64,000 nucleotides of DNA, from positions 2,728,001 to 2,792,000 of the forward strand of contig OX359194.1 in the NCBI GenBank assembly GCA_947172415.1, given 5' to 3'. The translations under genes and the position numbers were made by a program. The notes beneath the pieces were generated by a model, which worked only from the letters and a program-made list of their open reading frames with translations, did no database searches and was not told the DNA's origin. Positions within the stretch are counted from its first letter, which is position 1; each line of letters starts with the position of its first letter. Positions 55,304-64,000 of the stretch are shown here, in pieces. The DNA is from Chondrosia reniformis. Its lineage: Eukaryota; Porifera; Demospongiae; Chondrillida; Chondrillidae.

Positions 55304-57403
55304 CCATCCATCTATCTGTCCGTCTGTCCATTATTTATTCAGTTAAATGCAGGGGCATCATGTCTTAGTTTTGACATTCTTAAAGATTCCTTGGGAGACA
55401 ATCGTACAAATGTGAGTTTGTTTTTGAGGTTATGTGAATCTTAAATATGTGGGCATGTACATCTCACAATAACTCTGGTCATAGCATCGTTTACCAGAAA
55501 GATATATTCTCTTGTACATCACAGTATCCATTATCAATGTACTTGGTGGCTGGCAGCCAATCAAATCTTGCATCCACTAATTCAGTGGTTTTGATGAAGT
55601 TGAATAAGCTAGTTGCCTTAAAGCAGTCAGGAGAAGATAAAGCTAGTGACAGTGATAGTAAGCTACATACATTCCATCTCTACAGAATTTCATCTCAAAA
55701 TGTCATTGCACAAAGTATTACTCAGCATATCTTACTTCTAATGCCAAAACTTATGACAGTAATGGCACTGAATGTTACTGTAATTGTTGTTTTTGATAGT
55801 TCCTTTTAAGACAAACCAGAATATCCCAAATTGTCAACAATATTTACACTCTCTTTATTGCTTTAAATAGACTATAGACAGTCCTAAAGACACTGTTAAG
55901 TTGATAAATCGATTTGCTAAGACACTTTTCCCCTAAAATAGCATTTTCTGTTACATAAAATCAAGTCTTCAGCTGCCATTTCGTTTACAATCAGAATAGA
56001 ATATATACATGTAGCTATATATTACAATTTGTTATTAAGCATTGCAAGAAAGCTATGAAAGCATAATTTGTTCTGGATGCTTAAGCTTCCAAATTATTCC
56101 AGAGAGTCCAGACTGTTCAAGGGTTTTTAACTTGAATTGCTGTTTTCTTTTTATATTTTATTTTTAGGTGAGGATGAGTTGTATGATGAACTGGAAGATA
56201 CCCCTGACATGAAGAGCATTCTTATCAAACACACAGGAGGGGTTAACAGGATTAGGGTGAGTTATCATACGTTACTGTTTGGATAATACTTAAGTCCTGC
56301 TGCATGCCAAGGTTTCTGACCAAGAATCGCAACTACAGTGTAGTCCACATAATTCAAATCTCAGAATTCATTATCAAAAATTTGATTTAAGTGAAAAATT
56401 TTGCATATGCATATTTTGCCATCCTACCTTTCCAGCAAGAAAGCCAACCACTACAGCACTTCCACTCCAACGGGGTGTCGATTCTCTTAGAACACACCTA
56501 GCTTAGGCAGCCATTTTTCAAACTAAATGAAATTGTCCATTCAAAATTTTGCATTGTTGAAATACAGGGAACATACGGATTGTTCTAATTAGGTTAACTT
56601 AGCCACAATGATAAATGCAATCTGTTGTGAATAATTTTAAGACTAATCTTTAGTCACATATTGCGATTCTGTGTATTATTGTGCTTGTTTTTACTTTTAT
56701 TTCTTTGTAATATCCTGTCAGGTATGTGATGCATGTTATATTCCCCATCTAGTGTGCTCCTTTGTTACCAGACAAGAGATTGGTTGCTACGTGGTCGGAT
56801 ACTGGCACTGTTCATATATGGGATATCACTAAGCACTCCATTACCATAGATGCACCCGCTGGTTTGAAGCAATCACACAAACCTATCAATGAACCACCCC
56901 TCTTTTCATTCTCTGGTCATCAAGTAAGTTCAATGCTAAAGAAGATAAGAGGGCTAAAGAAGACTGTTCTAAACAGTGATTTGGTACAATTTGTGAATGA
57001 ATTAATGTGCACAACATATTCCAAAATGATGCTTATCATGCCTATGATGGTTGTCATGCCTATAAAGCTAAGGAAACATAAAGAGAATAAGCTAAAACAC
57101 AATTTTCTTATATCACTAAACTTAAATTGATATTCTCTTTAGTAAATGCACATTAGCATGAGAAAGAGGAGTATTCCGTACGTGTACTACATATGAATGT
57201 ACTGTATGCTGCTCCTGCAGGTGGAGGGCTTTGCTATGGATTGGTCTCCGTTAGTGGTTGGTCGGTTGGCAACTGGTGACTGTCGCAAAAACATTCACCT
57301 TTGGAACCCAAAACAAGATGGCAGTTGGCATGTGGATCAGAGACCTTTTACGGGACACACAGCTTCTGTTGAAGACATTCAGTGGAGCCCAAATGAGGAG
57401 ACT
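53989..57403 (+). CDS. GRWD1: GRWD1/RRB1 WD-repeat ribosome-assembly chaperone, 3' end missing
   Basis: Exons join in phase: 53989-54109, 54573-54721, 54915-54992, 55343-55411, 55525-55657, 56168-56256, 56753-56923, 57221-57403, giving 331 codons. The N-terminus is acidic and Lys-rich. Family motifs are [82 protein letters not shown] and [20 protein letters not shown] with [13 protein letters not shown]. In yeast and human this protein escorts ribosomal protein L3 in the nucleolus and binds histones. The last exon ends in a proper donor (ACT|gtgagt). No exon for the remaining WD repeats (FASCSxDxxIRxWD onward, roughly 150-190 residues in relatives) was found before the lysozyme gene. The gene is either truncated by the minisatellite or continues beyond a very long intron. 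Confidence 0.88.
55018..55330 (+). repeat. CCAT/CCGT tetranucleotide microsatellite
   Basis: About 310 bp of (CATC)n with CGTC and CCAG variants. It lies in the GRWD1 intron 54993-55342; splicing from TCT|gtgag to cag|TTAAATGCAGGG keeps the spacing between YH and CLSFD seen in relatives, so the repeat is not translated. Confidence 0.97.
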
Positions 57404-57904
57404 GTGAGTTATGATTTTGTCCTTCTAAATTGTTTTGTATACAGTGGAATCTTGTTAAATCATGAAAGGTTTTCATCTTAAACAATACGAATAATTCACC
57501 TACGTACGTACCTAAGTAGTTTTAGAATCCCAAATATTCATAAGGAAGAATTAAAATACAATAATAACAGTTACAAGAAAGAAATATAGTAATTTCAATT
57601 GTAATAGTATTGTTATATTTCAGATGTTTTACACATAAATGTCATCAAATAAATGTAAAACCTTTCACAGATGCCTAAATGGCCATTGACAGATATTGTG
57701 TCATTTCCTATTTACTGAGACTGAAATTGTAATTCCAGGTAATTACCTCTTTTCTTGCCAAGAAAGCACTAAAATTTTACTAAAACCTATTTCATTAACT
57801 CATTCCAAGTGAGCTTCTGGGTATATCATATAGGCAGTTAGTATATTTTTCTAAATGTGTTCTTCTTGTAAATTGCATACATATTATAATAAATATGCAT
57901 ATAG

Positions 57905-58735
57905 AAACCCTGATATCCCATGAGTACCCTCTCATCCTTACGTATATGGTATCCCATGAGTACCCTCTCATCCTTATTTGATATCCCATGAGTACCCTCT
58001 CATCCTTATTTGATATCCCATGAGTACCCTCTCATCCTTATTTAGTATCCCATGAGTATCCTCTCATCCTTATTTAGTATCCCATGAGTACCCTCTCATC
58101 CTTATTTGGTATCCCATGAGTACCCTCTCATCCTTATTTGGTATCCCATGAGTACCCTTTCATCCTTATTTGGTATCCCATGAGTACCCTCTCATCCTTA
58201 TTTGGTATATATCCTTATTTGGTATCCTGTGAGTACCCTCTCATCCTTATTTGGTATATATCCTTATTTGGTATCCCATGAGTACCCTCTCATCCTTATT
58301 TGGTATCCCATGAGTACCCTCTCATCCTTATTTGGTATCCCATGAGTACCCTTTCATCCTTATTTGGTATCCCGTGAGTACCCTCTCATCCTTATTTGGT
58401 ATATATCCTTATTTGGTATCCTGTGAGTACCCTCTCATCCTTATTTGGTATATATCCTTATTTGGTATCCTGTGAGTACCCTCTCATCCTTATTTGGTAT
58501 ATATCCTTATTTGGTATCCTGTGAGTACCCTCTCATCCTTATTTGGTATATATCCTTATTTGGTATATATCCTTATTTGGTATCCTGTGAGTACCCTCTC
58601 ATCCTTATTATCCTTATTTGGTATCCTGTGAGTACCCTCTCATCCTTATTTGGTATATATCCTTATTTGGTATCCCATGAGTACCCTCTCCTCCTTATAT
58701 GGTATATATCCTTATTTGGTATCCCGTGAGTACCT
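57905..58735 (+). repeat. Minisatellite with 31-bp unit and 15-bp insert
   Basis: TATCCCATGAGTACCCTCTC plus ATCCTTATTTGG is repeated about 20 times. A shorter TATATCCTTATTTGG block is inserted between many later units, and the CCCATGAG to CCTGTGAG change spreads among those units. The higher-order pattern shows expansion of mixed units. It lies directly after the last detectable GRWD1 exon. Confidence 0.95.
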
Positions 58736-58739
58736 TAAA

Positions 58740-59235
58740 TTGGTTTTGTGATGTAATCTTAATGTATGTTTATGTTTGCATCTTGAGGTGTGAATTGAGG
58801 AGATTCAGTATATGAGTCTCCAGAACAACTTCAATAATCCAAATATTTATATGAAATAAGCACTTCTGATGTACGTAGTTCGAGTTCTCTAGTGTATACT
58901 GCTACGCATTACATGGCTAGCTTTGTACATAATCCCTACCGAATTGTGAATATGTTGATTATTGAGGTAGGCTATAGCTATGACTTAAAGATTGAAGTAT
59001 AGTAATATTCAACAACTTCTGTTTCATTTTCATACTGTAAAGTTTAAACTTTCTGCCCATCCTTTTTAGTTTCATTGTTTGAATTTCATTTCACTTCATT
59101 TTGAATCTATCAGAAGTCATCTATCAGAAGTCATCTATCCCTTTTGCTCTACATATACGTACTACACATTATATCATAGAGATTCATTGCAAGGTCAAAA
59201 TATAGTATCAAAGTTCTTGAGCTTATCAATGGAAA
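58740..59235. other. Spacer without recognisable genes
   Basis: No exon of GRWD1 and no family repeat were recognised. A TTTGCATCTTGAGGTGTGAA segment superficially recalls the next GRWD1 exon but has stops and no acceptor. Confidence 0.4.
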
Positions 59236-59289
59236 GTAATATAAAACACAGAACGTTTCGGTCTCGTGGACCTTCATCAGCTATACTAC
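59236..59289 (-). ncRNA. Hammerhead ribozyme-like motif, copy 3 (best preserved)
   Basis: The minus strand reads GTAGTATAG, CTGATGA, A, GGTC-CACGA-GACC, GAAAC, GTTCTGTGTT, TTATATTAC. The first and last nine-base blocks pair fully with two G-U wobbles (stem I), GGTC/GACC is stem II, and A-C...G-U closes a minimal stem III before the UU cleavage position. All invariant core bases are present. An alternative fold uses the self-complementary ACGU for a dimeric stem III, as in minimal hammerheads of Penelope-like elements. No element body was recognised around it. Confidence 0.65.
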
Positions 59290-59421
59290 AATATACTACA
59301 CATATCTGTTTGGTGACCTATGTCATTACTGTACGTATGTTACACTAGTCACTACTCTATCAATGTACTGTTTAAGCACACAGCCTAAGTGTTAGAGCTA
59401 ATTAGAGTTGTAATTAATTGT

Positions 59422-60252
59422 TCACACTCTTTGAGGATGCCTTCTGGAACACTTTCCAAATCTCTGCATTCTGCGGACTAGTCTCTTACCCCTATTTCCA
59501 ACTTGAGAGTACCACTTGCTATTCTTCATTTGAGTGGCAGCACGACACCAGTCTCTCCTGTTTACAGCTGCAATTAAATTCTTAAATTTTGCTAAGTGGT
59601 TGTAGCCAAGATTAAAGCTCATATTAGCCAAAATCCTTTGCACTTCCAAGGGAAGGTATCCAAAACTGGAAAACAATTGATAGCAGTCATTTATTGCTAT
59701 CGTCACATCTTTATCATAGAGCCGTTGTACTTCCTTGTCGGTAATTACATCTCCTAACTTGAGGTCCCGTATATCAGGAGGATCACTAGACCTAATGAGA
59801 TGGCCTACTCCCACAGTGAGGTATCCTAGTGAATCACGATACACATCTCTCCTGTAGCCTTCATCCTGTATGAGTTCACATTTCAGCTGATAATCCTGTA
59901 TAGTTATCGCCTAGTAATACAAAACAGAACAGCTCCATGATAGAGTTTATTTGCAAATTTGAAAGTCTCAATTTTCTAATTAAAGAAATAACTTGTAAAA
60001 TGCAGTAAAATGTGAGAAGAAAATTGTCTAGAAAATTTAGGTTAGAGTAACTTTAGATGTGCTACTTATTATAATACTGCTAATAATTAGGAATTCAACT
60101 GTCTTATGTATGTATATATTGAATAACTATTGAAGTGTGTACCAACTGCTGGACTTACTGTAGCACATGCTTACCTGTGTTGTTACCAAAGCAACAGTGC
60201 AGAAAGCAGCCAAGCATTTTAGATGTAGCATTGACCAACAAGTCCTAGCCAT
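59422..60252 (-). CDS. Secreted T4-type (GH24) lysozyme
   Basis: Two exons, 60252-60175 and 59910-59422, joined in phase 0, encode 188 residues. Exon 1 is a signal peptide (LKCLAAFCTVALVTTQ). Exon 2 is a phage-type lysozyme: CELIQDEGYRRDVYRDSLGY followed by LTVGVGHLI. Catalytic Glu43, Asp52 and Thr58 have exactly the spacing of Glu11, Asp20 and Thr26 in T4 lysozyme. AKSRWYNQTPNRAKR-type sequence is present as KNSKWYSQVGNRGKR. It cleaves peptidoglycan between N-acetylmuramic acid and N-acetylglucosamine; secretion suggests antibacterial defence or digestion of captured bacteria. The basic, Arg-rich C-terminus (RRMQRFGKCSRRHP) is an addition. Family distribution suggests ancient acquisition from bacteria or phage, with an intron and signal peptide gained later. 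Confidence 0.9.
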
Positions 60253-60399
60253 TCTTCTGTGAATCCCTTGGCAATGTATGACCTGTAGTGTGTATATGCA
60301 TAATAAATATAGTACGTATGTACGTATGTTTGCATATTGAAATTGACTAGCTTCTGCCATTACAAAGGATGTGTTATTTTCTACGGTCACCTGCACTGT

Positions 60400-60980
60400 A
60401 TATGTATGTATACTACTTAGTTTATATGTACGTATGTGTTTCTGGTATCCTTATAAACAGCTTAATACTCACTATCTTTTGAAATTAAACTATCATTGGT
60501 TTGGAAATCTAAGTGTGGTACAAATGTGATATTTAAATGTTTCCAATATGTTTGTTCTTTAAAGTACGTATAGTTAATATTTGCCGAGACAACTATCAAT
60601 AATATGATCCTTAATTAATATTCACACAAACCATTTTATTATGATGCTGAAGAAGGTTGAATTTCTTAGATAAAGATGATTCCCCCATTTTTGGCTGCCC
60701 CCACTTGCAGAGGTAAGATGTATAAGTGCTATACAGTGCAAGTTACAAATGTTCTGACTCCTGAGATATGTAGCTACAATCTAGTTAAATATTCATTATT
60801 GCAAAGTTTAGTAACTGCCCTGTATTAGGTGGGTCCCATCAAATGCACTTCTGCTACCATCAAACTTGACATTGAGACATTGAGATCATCAAGATTATGC
60901 GTATAGAGCAATAACTTACAGATTGTAGACCACATGGCTTATTGATTACATTCTCACACCTATTAGATGTGGGTCTCATG
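60400..60980. other. Spacer without recognisable genes
   Basis: AT-rich upstream flank of the lysozyme gene, with TACGTATGTACG runs at 60310-60330 and 60430. No ORF or RNA gene was seen. Confidence 0.45.
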
Positions 60981-60984
60981 CATT

Positions 60985-61190
60985 ACTTTAAATTCAAAAA
61001 GAGCCAGTCTTCTTCTTAAGGGGTCTCAGTTAACAACCACAGCAAGTTGGATGCACCTTGAGAGTGAGCTAACATTCCACTACATTCGTACATACACGTT
61101 TATAACATGCATGGCTTCTGGGTTATAGACCATCTTGTATCTTGCACATTCATAACTATACATATATAAGGAGTGCAAGTATGCTACAAC
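60985..61190 (+). repeat. Dispersed repeat R4, copy c (diverged)
   Basis: CCAGTCTTCTTCTTAAGGGG, TCTCAGTTAACAACCACAGC, GAGAGTGAGCTAA, GGGTTATAGACCATCTTGTA follow the R4 order with substitutions and gaps. Confidence 0.6.
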
Positions 61191-61507
61191 AGTATGAATA
61201 CTTTTGGATGCTTCAGTTAATCAATTCAGCTGCTCCAAGGAGGCCACCAGTTTTTAACTGGAATTGTTAATCTGTTTTTAGCAGTCTTATTATTACCATT
61301 CATTATTTAGAACAAATGAAGACTGTTCAGTTAAGGGAGAATGCACTTCTTTTTTATTTCTCTTCTTCCTGATCTTTCTTATCTGTATCCATCTATAGTT
61401 CATTGCTTTAAACTAGAGGCTGGACAACAATGTGTATACATTATTTTTAGATGGTGCATCTCTAGGATTCTTTGAGCTTCTTAAAACACAGTTTTTGGTT
61501 TGAAATC

Positions 61508-61562
61508 TTTTGTCGAACGTTTCGACCCTGAGATCTAAAAGATTGGATCGACGCAGTTAGAA
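61508..61562 (-). ncRNA. Decayed hammerhead-like relic, copy 4
   Basis: The minus strand reads GATC-TCAG-GGTC followed by GAAACGTTCGAC, so stem II and the GAAA side are kept. The CTGATGA core has become ATCTTTT, so it cannot be active. Confidence 0.35.
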
Positions 61563-61687
61563 GAAATTCTCATTGTAGTAAAGTGTATACATGTCTTTAT
61601 TTGGTAACAATAATATGCAAAGTAATATAATAATTGAGTATTGAGTATTTTAAGCAATTCATTTATGGTTGGTAAGTTAAAAGGGTG

Positions 61688-62980
61688 TCACTTTGAACAG
61701 ACGGAGCAATCCATTATGCCTGGTGTTGTAGTGTGGTAGACTTCAGCACCTTCTTCATCTGTTATAGCTAGGTTGAAGGGGATGTTTCTTATGGGGATGA
61801 AGTAGTAGGAGTCAATGTTATCCCTTGGCACCTCTTCATAGTATTTGTCAATACAATGAGCCTCTGAAATATGAAGACCTGCTCCTGCACCCATCCCGCT
61901 CATCATTGTTCCGCTATATTCCCTGCTCCAACCATTGGGACAATCAGAAAAACTCGGAAAAGTGTGAATATCTGACTTTTTCTCTTGATGACATAAAACA
62001 CAAGGTACTAAACCAAGGTTGTATAAGTCCTTTGAAAAAGAAGGATCAGTCAAGCTAGACGTATCTTCATTAAAATATGTTATTGGGTTGAAGTCAGAAT
62101 TGTTTACATTTACACTGAAATTAATGTAGTTTTCTTTCACATAATCATAGTATGGTAGGCATTCCCAATCACTTCCTCCATATGATTGTACACTAGGGAT
62201 AAACTTTTCCAAACCAAATGCTATACCACTGTATGCTTTAGTAGCATTGTTTGGACATTCTAATCTTCCCCATCTGATATAGGATACACCTCCTGACATT
62301 CCTTCTTGTCCCGTTTCACCCTTTTGACCTTTTGGACCACTGGTACCTCTGTCACCTTTTGGACCAACAGAACCGCTAACACCTCTGTCACCATGGGAGC
62401 CCTTTGGGCCTGCCATACCAATAGAACCAGTTTTGCCATTGTCTCCCTTCTCCCCAGGAAGGCCATGAGCACCTGGTACACCAGGTACACCAGCAGTGCC
62501 CTGTATGCCATCACGTCCATCTCTTCCTGCATCTCCTCTAGAACCAGGAGGACCAGGAGGACCAGGTACTCCAGGATTGCCTGTCACCCCATCCCTCCCA
62601 TCCCTGCCGACTGGACCGATAGCACCTTTCTGACCCTTTAATCCAATCTCGCCCTTTTCCCCTCTCCTCCCAGGTTCTCCCTTGCTGCCATTAGTGCCTG
62701 GAACACCATCAACACAAGTACAAGAACCCTTTGACTGCCTCTTAGCTTTAGATGATCCTATTGATAAATCTTTTGTTCTGTCAAAATGTTCATTCTTCTT
62801 CAAAGCTGTGTCTACTACTTCTCTAATGCTTATTACTGGTACTCTGGTCTCCATCTGGCTCTTTAGTGTGGCTACCTCTCTATACAGCCAGAAGATACAT
62901 CCTCCTTCTAACAGTACAACTCCTGTCAGTAGGGTTAGGAAGACACTGAGAACCAGTATTGGACTCTTGTCTTTGGACAT
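61688..62980 (-). CDS. Type II transmembrane collagen-like protein
   Basis: A single exon encodes 430 residues. A short cytoplasmic start (MSKDKSP) is followed by a membrane helix (about 8-32), a juxtamembrane segment with a coiled-coil look, and a KAKRQ site (78-82) that fits furin-type cleavage. An uninterrupted Gly-X-Y region (about 92-230) is rich in KGE and RGD-like GRDGRDG. A 200-residue C-terminal domain starts YIRWGRLECPNNATKAYSGI and ends in a CSVCSK pair. This C-terminal module, with WGR.xCP...YSG and later CVLCHQ, recurs in short-chain collagen-like proteins of marine invertebrates. Probably trimeric, membrane-anchored or shed into the matrix. It lies in tandem with the related gene at 63408. 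Confidence 0.85.
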   Translation of the reverse strand: MSKDKSPILVLSVFLTLLTGVVLLEGGCIFWLYREVATLKSQMETRVPVISIREVVDTALKKNEHFDRTKDLSIGSSKAKRQSKGSCTCVDGVPGTNGSKGEPGRRGEKGEIGLKGQKGAIGPVGRDGRDGVTGNPGVPGPPGPPGSRGDAGRDGRDGIQGTAGVPGVPGAHGLPGEKGDNGKTGSIGMAGPKGSHGDRGVSGSVGPKGDRGTSGPKGQKGETGQEGMSGGVSYIRWGRLECPNNATKAYSGIAFGLEKFIPSVQSYGGSDWECLPYYDYVKENYINFSVNVNNSDFNPITYFNEDTSSLTDPSFSKDLYNLGLVPCVLCHQEKKSDIHTFPSFSDCPNGWSREYSGTMMSGMGAGAGLHISEAHCIDKYYEEVPRDNIDSYYFIPIRNIPFNLAITDEEGAEVYHTTTPGIMDCSVCSK

Positions 62981-63407
62981 CCTCTTAGATCCTAAGAGGA
63001 TATCATGTGACCTCTATTTAATTATATGTGAAGCCAATGCATATCATTAGCTTCTCTCATTATTTTGTCTGCCTATGGTTCCTCAAAGTTGACTTGTAGG
63101 AATATCACACTGAAGCCATTATTGGTATTCCTATGTATGTATGTCTAATGTCTTATAATCTTTAGCTGTGTGATTACAGTAACTTGATTTACTGTAATCA
63201 CGTATGTATAAATGTAGTATTGGCCACTATCATGGAATTAAGTCAATACAACATGTAACAACTTTTACCTTTTTCAATTAAGAATACTATATACTTAGTG
63301 CATACAGTACCATATATTGCTGTTAGTGTGTACATACGTACGTATGAAGCAATACGTATGTATTTAGACTGTGCCTAACACAATTCTGTAAGTCAACACG
63401 GCTAAAC

Positions 63408-63998
63408 TCATGCTGTACAGACCTTGCAATTGTAACTACTATAATATGTTAAATTTTGGACAGCTTGACTGGAACTGGTGAAGTTGTATGACTTGAATTC
63501 ATGTAGATAAGTTTCACAAAAGATCTCTTGAGTGAGATACATGTATTGTCCGAGGTATTTCAGTTGACCTTGGTACTCCTCAGTCCAACCTCTTGGACAA
63601 GTGACATATTCACCTTGAAACATGTGTACCACAGATCTGTTTGATCTCAAACACATAGTGCATGGCAGCAGATAATTGTAAGTATTACCTCCATATTGAA
63701 TATACCATCTAGCCGGATGTAAGGGAATGTCTGAAAGTCTATTAGGTAAAGTATTAGTGTCATTTGACACTGGAAGGCAGTAGATTTTGCCCCCAAAGTA
63801 ACCGTCAAAGATATAATCATTTCCTGAGAAAGCAACTCCAGTGTACACTTTGCTTGCTCCCTCAGGACAAGTATTATCACCCCACTTAATGTACTTGATA
63901 CTTCCTCTGTAGGGACCTGGTGGACCTGCTATACCTTGGGGACCTCTATTTCCTTGTATACCTCGAAGACCTTGCCTGCCTGGTTCCCCCTTGGGTCC
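63408..63998 (-). CDS. Second collagen-like protein, C-terminal part
   Basis: The frame enters from the window edge with Gly-X-Y triplets (GPKGEPGRQGLRGIQGNRGP). It continues into a C-terminal domain, SIKYIKWGDNTCPEGASKVY then TGVAFSG, and ends CKVCTA. It has the same module as the neighbour at 61688, including the paired-Cys CTMC and terminal CxxC, but is diverged in sequence and shorter. The 5' part, including any membrane anchor, is outside the window. The two genes are an old tandem duplication. Confidence 0.85.
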   Translation of the reverse strand, partial: GPKGEPGRQGLRGIQGNRGPQGIAGPPGPYRGSIKYIKWGDNTCPEGASKVYTGVAFSGNDYIFDGYFGGKIYCLPVSNDTNTLPNRLSDIPLHPARWYIQYGGNTYNYLLPCTMCLRSNRSVVHMFQGEYVTCPRGWTEEYQGQLKYLGQYMYLTQEIFCETYLHEFKSYNFTSSSQAVQNLTYYSSYNCKVCTA

Positions 63999-64000
63999 AG

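Noticed and set aside
55013..55346. Long frames of IHPS and MDGW repeats on both strands
   Set aside because: They are translations of the CCAT microsatellite. GRWD1 homology shows that the segment is intronic.
58765..58800. Possible next GRWD1 exon (TTTGCATCTTGAGGTGTGAA)
   Set aside because: The FAS-like match is only a few residues, has two stops, and lacks an acceptor AG in front. Chance similarity is more likely.
62306..62641. 111-codon plus frame opposite the collagen gene
   Set aside because: It is the antisense of the Gly-X-Y repeat, where the regular codon pattern keeps the opposite strand open.

Overview
This is a eukaryotic, AT-rich animal window. Most genes are split by short GT-AG introns, and the spacers are full of TACGTA-type microsatellites, fold-back elements and decayed transposons. 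The gene content (intronless metabotropic-glutamate-type receptors in tandem, short transmembrane collagens, a T4-type lysozyme, SWIM and 2A-bearing transposon relics) suggests a marine early-branching animal, most likely a demosponge. That assignment is inference; nothing here names the species.

Layout. 1-10982 (+): 3' part of a neuron navigator (NAV/unc-53) homologue, about 20 exons whose phases all join. 11-14 kb: repeat-rich spacer with a Penelope-like relic carrying a hammerhead ribozyme, two orphan exon-like segments, and a 573-bp inverted-repeat element that ends just before the first receptor's TATA box. 14.2-24.6 kb (+): two nearly identical intronless class C GPCRs around an array of about 18 copies of a 161-bp repeat. 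25.9-27.5 kb: partial duplicate of the ABT1/ESF2 locus. 28.6-33.0 kb (-): caspase-like protease with a Pro/Gln/Ala linker and an unrecognised C-terminal region. 33.2-33.6 kb: SWIM zinc-finger transposon relic. 34.1-38.1 kb (-): intact ABT1/ESF2 ribosome-biogenesis gene, head-to-head with a small DUF4430-like gene at 38.5 kb (+). 40.5-46.3 kb (-): two decayed transposon-like genes, one with a 2A-like motif. 48.5-51.3 kb (+): an intronless 941-residue protein with an acidic 18-residue repeat and a TPR-like C-terminus. 54.0-57.4 kb (+): N-terminal part of GRWD1, which runs into a minisatellite without its last WD repeats. 59.4-60.25 kb (-): secreted T4-type lysozyme with one intron. 61.7-64.0 kb (-): two related collagen-like proteins, the second cut by the window edge.

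The genes do not form an operon. The clear relationships are: ABT1 and GRWD1 both act in nucleolar ribosome assembly; the two receptors, and the two collagens, are local duplicates; and mobile DNA has repeatedly altered gene neighbourhoods. All gene models were read by eye from ORFs, splice signals, phase continuity and family motifs recalled from knowledge. No database search was run.
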